Source of the DNA: Rodentolepis nana
Lineage: Eukaryota; Platyhelminthes; Cestoda; Cyclophyllidea; Hymenolepididae
Direction: 5' to 3'
NCBI GenBank assembly: GCA_900617975.1
Contig: UZAE01000142.1
Span: 1 to 34,258, forward strand
Length of the DNA stretch: 34,258 nt
Shown: positions 10,872 through 24,500 of the stretch, piece after piece
How positions within the stretch are numbered: the first letter of the stretch is position 1
Layout of the letters: each line of letters opens with the position of its first letter
Notes under the pieces: generated by a model
Told to the model about the DNA's origin: nothing
Databases searched by the model: none
Seen by the model: the letters and a program-made list of their open reading frames with translations, nothing else
Made by a program: the position numbers and the translations under genes

Positions 10872-12496
10872 CTACAAAGAAAGGAAAATGTAAAGCCATG
10901 ACTAAGCTACTTAACACCCCATCCATGTGAATTTGCGAACCCAAGAGACAATCAGATCCCTGATAGGCAGGGAGTTGAAAATCCCGTCTAATGAATGATC
11001 TTTAATAGGTGAATTTATGACAAAGGCTAAGTGGAAACATTTGAAGACATCTCACTGGATTTGTAGAAAAACATCCAAGTTTAATAAGAAAAGTATTGAC
11101 GGCACTTGAACTGGAGGGAAGTTATCTTTATTTGATCTTTGAGAAATTTGAACTCCCGTAACTCTACTGTTAATAGTACACGTCGTGAAATACGTAACGA
11201 TCCTACTATCACCTTTGATTTAACAGATGTGATGACAACCACTAGGCACTCACTTTTCCCATTATACTATTATGATCGACAAAAAACATTCGTATTTCCT
11301 CATATTGAATACTAAGATAACAATTGCCCAAAGAAATATATACAAAATTTGTCAGATTTGGAGTAGCAAACTAATAACTGTTGAATATATCTAATAACTT
11401 TTGACTTTGACTTTGGACATATAGATTTTATCATGATGGTGATGGTAGGATAAAATGGAATAAACTCAGAGATATCGACGAAATTTTATGCTCTTCAGAG
11501 ATGTAGACTCACTAATGACACATTTTCACCTCTGAGAATCTCAATGACTTGATAGTTAGATGGTTTCAAGATACACCTTTAAGTGCCTATTTGCAAACAG
11601 CAAGAAATCCAAGTGATCGAACATGTTGGTTAATGCCCGATCACTTGTATGGAAGTAAACAAAATTTAGCACAATTTATGTATGTCATTGATATGTATTG
11701 GAGTATATTTAAACAACTTTGATTATACTTTGTATGGTGATACTTTAAAACCCCTCGTCAAGAAAAAAGCACCCGAATAATTTTCAGTTTTGAAGAGGCC
11801 TACTTTCTCATAGTAAAAAATAAAATGTTATTAATTTAAACTGGCGAATAAAACAAACCTCTCTCATTGCTTCCACAGTGGCCTTTCTAGGACCAGAAGG
11901 TTCAGAGGGTTCCTCCTGTATGTACTTATTCTTTTCAAACTCTGTCAACTCGATCAATCTTTCAGCATGACGTCTCACAGCTGCTGCAGTAGCATTCAAT
12001 CCACTCATGGACTTGGAATTGGCATCAGCTTTAGCCAGACATGCAAAAATCAGTTGTCCGGTGTTTGATACAACCGTGCGAGCAGCGGAGACAAGATCTT
12101 CAGGAGCAAAACGCGGACCACCACTCTCTGAAGCGCTCTCTGAATTTCCAACTAATACTAGAGCCTCAGCAGACTCCACTAGGTGGACGGTAGCCGCGGA
12201 TACGTATCTCGCCTGAAACAAAAGATTAATGTGCGCTTATATTTTCTCGGTTGCATAATCTTCCTTCACTCTATCCCTTAAAATAATAGACAATTCATGT
12301 CGATAATAACCAGATTAATAACAATATTTTTAGTTCCTGCCAATGATGACCTTTAGACAATCAATAAGTTCAGACTTGAGCTGAGTAGGAATGATTGTGG
12401 TAGATTAAGATAAAGCTTCATTCACCGATTCGTGAGACTACTTGGTAGCGAGTAACTATAACGTCTTCGATCTAAGTAAATCTTAAATGCATGCAC

Positions 12497-12537
<41 letters not shown>

Positions 12538-15500
12538 TCTTCATTTATTATCTCTAGAAGAATCATAGCTGTCCATTCTAATGATTTTGGTTAATCCAAT
12601 AAAATCGTAAATATCGATGATTTACCAGTAAAACAAAGAGAGTGGAGGCCATAGAGAATAGCTTGTGATTTAATTAAGAAGCAAGTTCAATTTTTGATTA
12701 AAACGGTAGGCTCCTTAAAAGTTAGCCAATGAGAGAAACGTATGGATAATGGAACGTTCATACTCTCAATTGGCCAATGTTATTCAACAATTATTAATGA
12801 AAACTTCACAGGTCCATCCTAGGCGATTGGTAAATTAAAAGCTTTTAGCAGCTAATTAATATATTCAAGTGGGGTACGATACTTACTTCTATGTGGTGCA
12901 CCCTAGACAACATATAATCATACGGCAAAAAGTCTATAAACCGACAGTTGAATTCTCGCTTCAAACTACTATCACCCCACTGTATGACAAATTCGACCAC
13001 TTCAACAGCACTCACCTCACTTTACCTTTTCCTCTAACTTTGTACTTATCTCTTTCGCATCTGTGAACATCTCTTAAGTTCCCTCTTTCCACCTTTTGTG
13101 ACGATGATGTTCTTTCCCTCGGTGAAGCCCGAAGTTAACTAAAGTGCTGATGATAACTATCATAAAGCCTGCCATCTAATATGAATAAGTAAGTTATCTA
13201 AGATTTAGAAGCATCGAATTAACAGATTAAACATAAGCTATGCATTAAACGTTTGAACGTGCATAATCGGTTGATATGGAGAGAAAATCTTACAGCTGAG
13301 ACTAGACCACAAGTCCATTGTGACTCAGCTTCAGTTTCATCCACATTCTCACTGACAGGTTTCAGACGACCTTGTTTGACAAGTTCTCGCTGTGCAGCCG
13401 TGGCCCAGTGCATGAGACTAGCTGTGGCATGAGCCAGACGTTTGCATGTCGCAAGAATGGCTTCCATACCCTCCAATCCGTCGTTTTCATCATCATCATC
13501 ATCGCCTCGATCAACTGCCGGTTTTTTAGCTCCTGGTGTCTGTTTCTGAAATAACAACAACTCTACTTAAATGTTTTAAGTGGAAAATGAATTTATATTT
13601 GCTCTAATTGGATAATGCAAAGCACTAAAACAGTGTCACAACACTTATTAAAATGAGAGGATGAATGTTAAGAATAAGACACACATGTTCATGATATGAA
13701 CACATTAAACGATCTAGAGTAGAAGTATTATTATTTATACAAAGTAGAGCTTATGATATGAAATTCCACGACAAAAACTCTTTTAAAGCATGAAGATTAA
13801 ATTATTTTAATCACATCCGAACTTAAACATGAGAAACATCAAAAAATAGGAATAGGGGGGGATGAATTTGAATCCTATATCTATAATAACAACAAATATC
13901 GAAAATGAGCAAAAAACATCAAAGGATTTTATGAATGGATAAGCTAAAATTTTATAAGTTCTATTGTTCTCAAGGTATTAATTTTGAGGGGTGAGAATAG
14001 CCAATCAAAACGGAGTCTAAAATGCAAAGCGATCTTAAAGTTAATGAAAGCTACTTTAAGCAAAAAGATAACTAGGCAAACGGTTAGAAAAGTTTAGGTT
14101 AAATTTTGTCATGGAGTAATTTCTCTAAGCTATCTAAAACTAAGTTAGTGATTAGACAGTAAAATAACTGCAAGTATTTATTTTGAAATCGTTAGTTTTG
14201 AATTTGTTATGATTAAATGGGCATTTAAAATCCAGCATTTCAATATAGGCTTAATCTTCCTCCTCATGAATGAATTGTTATCCATTTCATTGATTTGGGT
14301 TCATATTTACAAAACCTCGACCCCTTTTGAGATTATTGAATTGTGAAGAGTGTATTAAGCTAGACTCTTTTGACCTGGTTAACAAGGAAGTGTATGTGCA
14401 TCTTCGTTAGTTGTCGTTATAGTGGGAGAATGAATACGGTGACACCCAGTTTCCAAACTTAATAAATTTATCCATACTCTTTAGATGTACTTGCACATTT
14501 GGTCGCGGATGCTCGAAATTCCATCATACTTTATCAATAGGTTGCAGATGACCTGATTCAATCAGGAATTTTAAAACGTCCTCAATTAAGGCATGTAGAT
14601 GGTCCTGAGTTTGAAGCGTCATTCAAATTCTTATTGCCCCACATAAACACGACAAAGCAACATCAATATCGGCTCTAATAGTATACCTACGATCGTTTAA
14701 GCCCTGATGAAAGAAAAGTAATGCGCAATGTCTGTCCTAAAGTGTTCTCTGCCTCCTTTGGGGTGGGGCATTTTACCTTTAACGATAAAAAACAATATTC
14801 ATTACCCATAAATAGCGCTGAATAATTTAGATAGGTTGCAAAATGTGCGACGTCGTACTGGTACCTTTAATATTAGCAAAAGAAGCTTCATACCACGGCA
14901 TATTACAGAAGTTTGTCAGCAAAACAAGGAGTCTGATCTCCTCAGACAAGTGAAGTAACCTCAATCAAAAATGCCAGAATCTGAATGAATGAATGTATGA
15001 ATTAGTTAAAGTGAAAAAAAAGATACGATAATTGGGTTATTACGACTAAAAACACAGTAAATTGCCATAATATGCAAAACGCTGTGAGTTTTGTCATGCT
15101 TTAGTGGTTAATAACACGTCACTTACCACAACAACGGGCAGCTCCTTTAAATACGATGAAAAATTAAGTTGAAAATAGAAATAGACAAAAAAGACTTCTA
15201 GGACTAATACCAAACAGACATGGTCTCAAGCCACTAACATAATGACACAATGAATCAACACGTTCAGGCAAAAACATTCACATGCTACTCGAATTCATTT
15301 GTAAGTAGTATCAATTGTAGTAAGGGAAATGGACAGAGACAGGACATACGCGCTGAATGCATTAACCCTCCCATACTAATGTACAAGTTAGACAAATAAG
15401 TCCAAAGTAAATGCTTGTACGTAGAGATATGAATGTTTATCCACTAAGGACACTTTTACAGAAACTGTTTCAGTTTGTGTGCATGTATGCGTGTGTGTGT

Positions 15501-18500
15501 GTGGATATGTACGTTTGTATCATGCTAGAATGTGAGTGGTACATGTCCACTAAAATAGCAGGTAGGGTGAGTCGGGCTACAAATGAGAAAATATTGAAAT
15601 ATAAACCATCCGATTATGTTGAGTGCAGCTTATTTTATTAGATTAAGAGACTGAACAAGAATTATTAGCTTACAGCTGTCTTGGACTGTAATTGGGTCAG
15701 CTTCTGCACTGAATGCTCGATTTCAGAGGTGAATCCCCGAAGTTCTTCTGTACCAGCTGCATCACCGACATCAGTTGCAATGCTTGAAGCTTCTTCGATG
15801 CTTCTGGCAAGTTCGGAACGAGGGTGGAAATTTTGATTAGCAGAAAAGGGTCGTTTTGGTATTTGGGATTGGGACTGGGTATTTGGTCTGGATATTTCAT
15901 GTGCTTCTCGAATTCTAAAGGCGTCTGAGGGTGTTTCTAACAAGAGTAAAATTCAGTTTAAATTTCCAAAATAAATATCCTAAAAAGATGTCCAAGCATG
16001 AACAAGGTTAGAAACGGAACGAAGGTTGCTCACGAATTTGAAATAAATAAATCACAGGGGATATGCTACTAATTATTATATTTTATATTAATTGCCATGC
16101 CAATTACGCGCAGAAATATATTTCCAGAGAAAAATCTTTAAATCGAACGCATTCTACAACAATGGTGAATTGTGCACGACGATTCAACTCACCCTTTTCT
16201 ATTTTTCGCCGATTGACTTCTCCAGCTAGTAAATTGAAAAAAAGCTCCGAATTTTCTCATTTAAGAGCGAGGAGTCTACCGACGACTGACATGTATACTT
16301 ACCCCCCATTAAAAAGAAACCAAGGAAAAATGAAATAAGGAGTAAGTCAACGCAAGAATACTTTGTAGTAAAAAGGAGGAGATTTGGAACAATTGAGTAA
16401 AATACTCACTGCAAATTCAACCAAATTTGTGTACAAATACGTACTTTCCTCTAACGCATGACTAGATTGCAAAGAATGCAAATTAATTCAAATTTTAAGC
16501 GTGCATGCCCGGGGTATTCCATTCAGTTTCTAAGGGAAAAATCTAAGCGAAATCAGGAGCTTTAAACATTTTAAGCAAATGCCAAAAATGTAAACCATCT
16601 AGGCAAATGTCACACTAATTTTCATTCTGCATGTAGCTAATACCTTTTTTAAAATGAATGACTTTTAAAGAATATCAAAAAAAACATTCACGATTTTAAA
16701 TAGATTCAAAAGGCGCTTAGAGAAGCATTTTTTCAAGGCTCATCTTGGGTGGAGGGATAGCGTTAGAGATTGGAAACTAGAATTCTACCACTCTACTTGT
16801 TGAGCCGTCCTGTTAACTTGGTGTATACACTAACGTGAGCACGACCACCAAAGAAATGGGGGCTTATTGCCCAGGCACAATCATATTTTAGATATAATAT
16901 TTTTTTTCAAAGGATGCGCGATGGACTTACCTCCACGTGGTGCTCCCTGGGCAGGATATACTCATAAGGCAAAAAAAGTCTATCAAACTGATAGTTGACT
17001 TCTGACATCAAACTACTATCACCCCACTGTATGTCGCATTCACAAATCAGGTGTCCATACACGTATAGCAAAACTCATATGAGAGCAATTCTCTTCAAAA
17101 CTATTCCAAAAGTTTAGATCTCTTTTGATTTACAGCCTACAACATCATTAGAAATAAGTTGGAGTGACTGACCATTATAAACAATGATTTGAGGAAAATC
17201 GGACAAATTTCAGCTATCTAAAACTCTAGGCGCTCCTGTAACCGCTGAACTGCCAAGCGTCAATAATATACACTCACCAGATTCTAATGAGGCTCCGCCA
17301 TCTCCAGTCATTTGCTTAACTCCCTCAACAATTTCATAGACAGTCTCTCGAAGTCTTCTCATTGCCAAGGTAACTTGCATTGCTGGTGGTTGACCAGAGC
17401 CAGGGTCATCCAATGACTAAAATAAGCAAGAATATAATTGGAAGTCACAAAATGAAGTGAAAAAACTTGGAAACGACTGAAATACCTACCTTAATCATGT
17501 TATCCAACATCACAACGAGTTCTTGAAGGGTAGCTCTGCCTCCCTCAATAGCCCGAGTGCAAGCTTTAGTGCAGGTGGCTCTTTCTGAGTCGATTTGACC
17601 TAGATCGCCAATCGATGACTTGCGAATTGATGTCATGACTGCCCGAGTACCACAGCGTAGACGCCTGACAAGATCGTTAGCAGCTTTGTGGATCACCTCA
17701 CCAGCTAAACTGATATCCGCTAACTTGCGGCCCGATGCTGTAGCACTGTTGGCCTTAAGAGCTGCTTGGGTAATACCGAGAGCTGCCTCATGGATCTGAC
17801 GAGGAGTAGTTACTTCACCTGATGCGATCTCACGTTCCGAATCGATGGTATCTAAAAATGGATGAAATGAGTCTATTCGATATGGAGAGTGAATAGCATC
17901 TAGGTAATGATAAGTGAAGGGGATTGATACTGGCGAATGACCATTCTTCTAGCTTCCACGATCTCCTGCATAAAATTCAAAAGGATGAATGAGGATGTCG
18001 CAAGTAGAGCTGTTTGAAAAGAAAATTATGGAAAACCTGTACACTTAATATACGCAGATATCTGATCTTGTTGCGACAAATTTAAACGATTTAGTGACAC
18101 AGAAATGGTAAAGAAAAGAAGATCTTTACAACCACCAAACTATCATTGAAACAATGCTTTAACTCACCTCCATCACTGAACGTTCCTGTATCTGGAGACC
18201 ATCCATCTAGCCGCGTTGCCAACTGCTTAATTGTGGATAATACCGATTGTAGACTTGCCCGAACAGAAGCAGTTGCACTATCCTCCGCCTTAGCTGAACC
18301 GGCTGTCGATACGGGATGTGATGACTTACTGACAGGCGACAATTTTGGCACATTGGACGGAGCCGCACGTGGTGAAACAAATAAATCGGAGAAGCTACGC
18401 AAAGATGAACGGAGCTCACCAACCCTGGAAACAACCTGAACAGTAGTAGAAAGATAATTAATTTCCTAAGCACTATGCTTAACAGAGACAAAAGACGGCA

Positions 18501-21500
18501 ATAAATTTACATCAGCAGCAGTTGAGTGTAGTTGAGCTTCTAGCGCAGGTTGATTAGCTCTATCGGTAGTGACAAGACCACGGCTATGATTAAGAAGATC
18601 GATCAAACTTGCCGAAACCGCACGAGCCATAGACAGAAGGTTGACGGTGGCTTCTGTTCTAGCCTCTTCAGAAGCTTTAGAGGAGGAATCAAGATCAGAG
18701 CGTGAAAGAAGAGTCAATGTCTTTTTATGAAGAGTATTTGCATAAAGAAGACAATTCTGCGCGGACACTGCTAGCTTATCCTGATCTCCCGAGGTGTTTC
18801 GCGACTATAAAAAGACAAATATATATATACCCAAAAACGGAAAAAATTCTTTTTTTTAAAGGTTTGAAGCTGGAACTTACCAAGGCATTCGTCTCTTCGA
18901 CAATTCCCTTCAAAGTATGCATTATCTCCTCTTGAGAGGCTTGGATGTCGTTCGAAACAGTTGTTGGACTAGCAGGGGTAGTCTGTTCACCGCTTTTTGA
19001 TCTATCAACAAGTGAATTCGCACGAGCAAAGTAAATGGCTGAATCGAAGTCAGCAACCACGCGATTTATGCCTTCAGCTGCGTTAATACATGCATGCGCA
19101 CCGTGAGCAGATTCGCGAAGAACAGCAACTAGGCTCGATACTCGGTTGTTGAGAGACTTAAGTGGATCTGGGTGTCGTGGATTTTCAAGGACTTCGATAC
19201 AGCTAGTTCCAATTCCCTGAACAACCATTCGAAGACGATCTGCTAGTTGTACAGAAGCATTTCCGGGGATTGACAAGCTGTTCAGTATAGAGCAGAGCTG
19301 TTGATTAGTTTCAGCGACCTTGGAAAATTGTTGGACTAGTTGAATAGCGGCAGCATCTTCCGATCCTGAACCAGCAGACTTTGCAGCTTCTGAAAGTCGT
19401 CCACCAGATTGAACTAAGGCTTGAGCCTGACTAGCCAATCGTGTTTGTAGCGCAACCAGGCTGCCTTGATCTGTACCATAGTGTGGGCTAGATCCACCAT
19501 CCAACTAAAATATTAATAAATATAGAATCAGCATAATGTAAATTTAAAATTTCTATTTGTTGCAACAGAATAGTTTCCTTTCTTCTCTTTCATGCACAAC
19601 TTCACCTTTGCCCAGAATAAAATGAATATGCACATTCAAAGGATGGCTATGGCTGGTGCGCAAAGTAATTAGGTCCTGAAGTAGCCAAAAATCTCGGAAC
19701 TCAACAAAAAGACGACGTTGTTTTAGAGAAACGCTTTACACAAAAATGTACTCAAGGTAACAATCGTGCTATTTAACTCACTTAAACAAATATGTAAACT
19801 TAATGAGATAATTGCAGATAAACTTGTCAATATGCTTTTCTTGAATAAAAATCATACATTTTCATCGAACGGTTTTCCATGTTGAGCCTTAGTTTAGTTA
19901 GTGGATTCTAATCTTGCTCTTTCCCATGGCCACCTATTCTCATGTTCCATCTTTTTACAGTGCCTGATGACTTCTGTCTGTTTTTTGTTACACATTGCTC
20001 TCTTTAAATCATTCGATAGTGAGACTCGTAGATCAGTTAGATAAAAGCAACAATTATGCTCTGATCTAGATTAATGGTTACTAGGATTGGCATTAACTTG
20101 CAATACTTTTATACTAAGTATTACCTTCTTGCAAGCATTACGAATGCTAGCAATTTGAGAATTGAGGTTATCCTGGCGAGTTGTCAACTCCTCAACACAG
20201 ATAAGCAATTCACGACAAGATAATCGAAGTTGGTCCGAACTAGCAGACATTGGAGATGGATCAGGGTCAGGGGGTCCTCCAAACTAAATAAATAGAAGAA
20301 TTACCTGTTTTAGAGATAAAAATTGAAGTAAATAAGGAGCAATTCCACTGCATACCCGACTGTTCATTTGGGTGATTAGGCGAGTGGATAAAGCATCAGT
20401 AGTTTCAAGAACAGTGCGAAGGTAGCTTTGTAGAGCAGCTTGATCTGAACTCCTTTTCAGCATACCACAAGCTGAGAGGCAGATATTTGCAACATTGGGC
20501 AGGTAAGAAGAAATAAGATGCGCATCCTGACTAACAAGTTCCCATCGTGAATGCCGCCAATCTCCAGCCATTTTACCGCTCAAAGCTGTCACTTGATGCA
20601 AACTAGAATTCAGTAGTGGTGTCTTTGCTTCTAAGTTCGATGTCTCTTCATCTTTATAATGTTGCATGCCAGCTTGATCTAGCTTCCTCAAAAGCTCTTT
20701 TGCAGTAGATTTCAGATTTTCTAGCGCTTTCCAACCTGGTCGTGAAGAGCTAGAATAAAAAGAATATTACTTAAACAAAATTAAGTAGAAAAGGTGCTTT
20801 AGAATACAACTATATTTCACCTAATACAAGAATGAAGATCATCAGTGGCGTTCTCAAGGGCTTTTCGATGTTCCTTGTACACATCTGTTGTTGTCTTGGC
20901 TTCGAAAAGCTTGCCTGCTGTTTTAGTCAAGGAGTCAGCTTTTTCAACAACATTAAGGCTGTGAATGAGAATTGGCGCTTGTTGCTGAAATAGCAATAAT
21001 CGATATGAATATCAGTATTCGTGTCGAGGAAAAGAAAATGAAAATCGTAAGATATCACACATTAGAAGCTTCAGGTAGAACTCGAACAGGAACTTCCCCA
21101 CCATCTTCCAGAAGAGAGTTAGCCAGTCTCGAAACCGAACACTTGAGGTTTGTTGCAATTTGCACTACTTGACTTCCGTTAGATGATGCATTGGGATCGT
21201 CAGAATTGAGGCTTTTTACCAGTTGAGTTGTTGTCTGGGCCACATCCTTAGCATTCTATAAGGCATGTACAGGTTTAGGATCCAATAAATGGAATGCACT
21301 AAAGACGTAAAATTAATGGGCAAAGACCTCAGCAAGAGTTTTCTTTTCTGTTGGATCGATGCTCTCCGCAATGCACTGTCGGGTCAATTGGCACATGTTA
21401 CTAGAAGACCGAGTGATATCGTTAACACTTGGAGCCAACTACAAGAGATCAAGCAAAAAAGGCTCAATGAATTAGTTACTCGGAGGACAGTGTTATCAAC

Positions 21501-24500
21501 AATACACACCTGATTTGTTCTTTCCGGATTGCCTTGATACATTGGTGCCTTCTGTATTACTTCATCAAGATTACGGTAAAGGCAGCTTGTATCTTTTGCA
21601 ATCTGTTCCATCTCAGATTCAGTTAATCTCGAAGCCCTACCTGGTTCATTACAAGGCTGGCCAGCCCCAACAAGATATGCTGATTGGGTAGCCGCTTGTA
21701 TCATACCCATAACGGCATCTGCGACACCCTGTACTGCATCGCAGAAGGCATTTGGGTTACGAGATTGGGCAGATTGCTCTAGACCATCCATTCTGTCGGC
21801 CAGTGTCTAAATATGAAAGTAAATTAATTAACTGATGTCAGCAGTTTAGTGTCACTTAGAAAGTTTGAATTACTTGGGAAAGATCCTCATACTCTTCCAA
21901 GCACTCGGGATAAGTTAGTTTGGCAACTGGATAATTGATAAGAGGAGGTGCTGTATTGGTTGGGCAAGTGAACGGCGCAAGTCGATTCTTGGCTGAGTCG
22001 AGTTGAGTTCGGATGCTCTCAAGTGTTTTCTCCGGCGATTTAGACGAATCGCCTTGTTCAATATCATCCTTAGCTAACTGAGCTTGAGTAGCCTTTGTTA
22101 CATTTATTACCCAATCACGAAGTGACCTTAAAATTAAAAAAGAGCACATTTTAGGTCAAAATTTCATACCTCCACCAGATATTGTGTTATAAAATAAGCA
22201 AATCAGAGATTGTGGTCGAAATCGAAATTAAATTTTATAACATTTGAAGATAAATTTGTAATGATTTACTATTTTATTACAATAGCGGATTTCGAAAATA
22301 GAATTGCACAAAAAGATCTCAACCGGATGTTGATGAGAAAATGATGGAGCAAGCAAATTAGAACTCTAAATTGCACATTTGAATAAACAATTTTTGAATT
22401 GGATCTGTCCAGCTCACAGATTAAATGCTTAGTAGTTCCATAATTGGTCATAAATTATCTTCCGTTACAGCTGGCCCCTCAAAAAGATTTTGGAAATAAA
22501 TAGATAAATAAAATCGACAATTTAACAACTCTCACGTTCATTTTGGAAAGAGTTTTCCAAACCACGTTTTGGGTGAAGCATTAACACCACAGATCCCTTT
22601 GTCGAGAAACCCAAATTCTATCATCCTTTAAGTCATACTTAAGTGGTATGACGTGCCTATCGACTCATTAGTCCCACATCAAATGGGTATCCGATCGTAG
22701 TCATAGATATCTCAGAGTGATACATTAACAGTGAACGCATTGGGTTAGGACTTAAAGCAGAGATTGATAAAGCTCAAATATCCATGAGTAACGAGTAGGG
22801 ACCGTCCAATGAGGAAAACATGACATAGGTAGAAGACGAAGAGACTGAACCAAAGCGTCATTTCAGTGACACCTCACTGAACAATTGCTGTGAACGGATC
22901 AAAGAACAAATTTCTGATCTTCTCCAAGCCAAAGCAATTTCTGATTGCATACTGACGAGCACCTAACTAAGCTCTCACTTTGCTTCATTATTAGATAAAC
23001 AGTAAATTGGCTTCTACTTGCTGAATAAATCCAGGGAAAAAGCACGCCAGTTAAGATATAGCTGACTGGCAGTATTATATTTAAGTGTGATTTTCCAGTT
23101 AATGCTTAGGAAAACTAATTATATAGGAAATTAGTCCTAAACAAAATGGGATGAATTTTGTAACGAGGAAACTCACATGGAGGCCTTTGATACAAACATG
23201 ACATTGACAGGTGTCTGAACGACTCCTTCAGAAGCGAGAGCTCTCTCCAGCTCAGCAGCCAATGGCGTAGCTAGACGTCGCAAATCTGAAAGTACCTCCT
23301 CATGTGGACTACCGGCTCTACTTCCACTATTGAAGGCATCCAAAACATCATAGAGTGCATTGGCAAGTCGGTCGGCGGCTTTGGCGAGTGAGCAGGTAGA
23401 TGAGGGTGTGGAGACATCATTGATTCGGCGTCTGGAAGTCTGCTCGCTAGCTATACGACTTGCATCCTCGCTTGCCTAGTCAAAACATGAAAACATGTTT
23501 TCAGATATCATTACACTATGAAATTTAACATCGCATCGTACAAGCGCTCTTTTAAGAAAAATTTTTTAAGTCATTAACTCGTGATTAGCCCGAGAATTTT
23601 TCACCCAAACAAATACCTAATTGTATTATTTACGCTCGTTTTAATTGTACAACGTAAACCACAGCCCTCTGCTTTAAAAGCCATTAAAATACTTAAACTC
23701 TGTTAATTGATGAATGGTTAATTGAATGACGATTAGGTTAAACGATTTTTAGCAAGAAGATGCAGAATCTTGGTGACAGAATTTGTCGAGACCAGTTCTC
23801 TTGACCCCCCAAAAAATTTCGCCTTTCAACGCATGGAAGGAACAAACGCGTCAGAAAGCGTACTGAAAACTCGGATTGCGAATAACAAGACCATCTGATT
23901 AAAAAATCAATCTAGACTGTCCAATAGAAAGTCAGGTTGGAGCTTTGTTCAATTTCGCTCTTTAGAGAAAATATATCGCGCTTGAGCACGTACTTGAAGA
24001 ACGACCCGTGCGTACTCAAGAGGTCAAGATGAGCACGCATAGTTCATGTAAGAATATGTGCATTTGAAGCTATCGTCAAATTAAAACCTGCTAATTGCGA
24101 ACAAGTATCATATTTATTTCAGGTGTCCAATGGTAGGGCTAAAACTTCAGATAACTTTTACCCTTGGATTCAGAAGATAATGCAAATCCTTGATGATTGT
24201 ACATACTTTGCAACTTAAAAGTTAGACTTTCATTTTAATTCACTTTCTCCGATCAACCGCATTTTAGACAGGAACAATTGAATTAGTAGGGAGTATGTCT
24301 GGGTGCCTGTTGGTACATCCTTTGTCCAACTAATTAGATTCAACAAAATGAGTAAATGCAAAAGTTCCAAGATCCACTTGACTCCACTGTCCCCCCCCCT
24401 TTGGCTAATTTTTTAGTTGAATTACCTAGCTTTATCCATTCGCCTGGGGTGGGCGATAGACTAACCTCTCCACATGGTGCACCCCGGGCAACGCATACTC

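Larger units (their letters stand above)
12213..13293 (-). other. TLN: Talin intron (exon 22-23), 1081 nt
   Basis: Holds a (TA)n microsatellite at 12498-12535 and repeat copy 5 at 12871-13192. Confidence 0.75.

Noticed and set aside
12007..12216. Plus-strand ORF opposite talin exon 23 (also at 18146-18439 and 29347-29532)
   Set aside because: Antisense shadows of conserved talin exons.
16063..16338. 91-residue plus-strand ORF in a talin intron
   Set aside because: No recognised domain, no supporting splice or promoter context, AT-rich.
20287..20355. Extension of talin exon 14 to the next donor (AAACAG|GTAATT)
   Set aside because: It would add hydrophobic residues in the middle of R9. The earlier AGTCGG|GTATGC donor gives a direct match to the family across the junction and a 72 nt intron like its neighbours.
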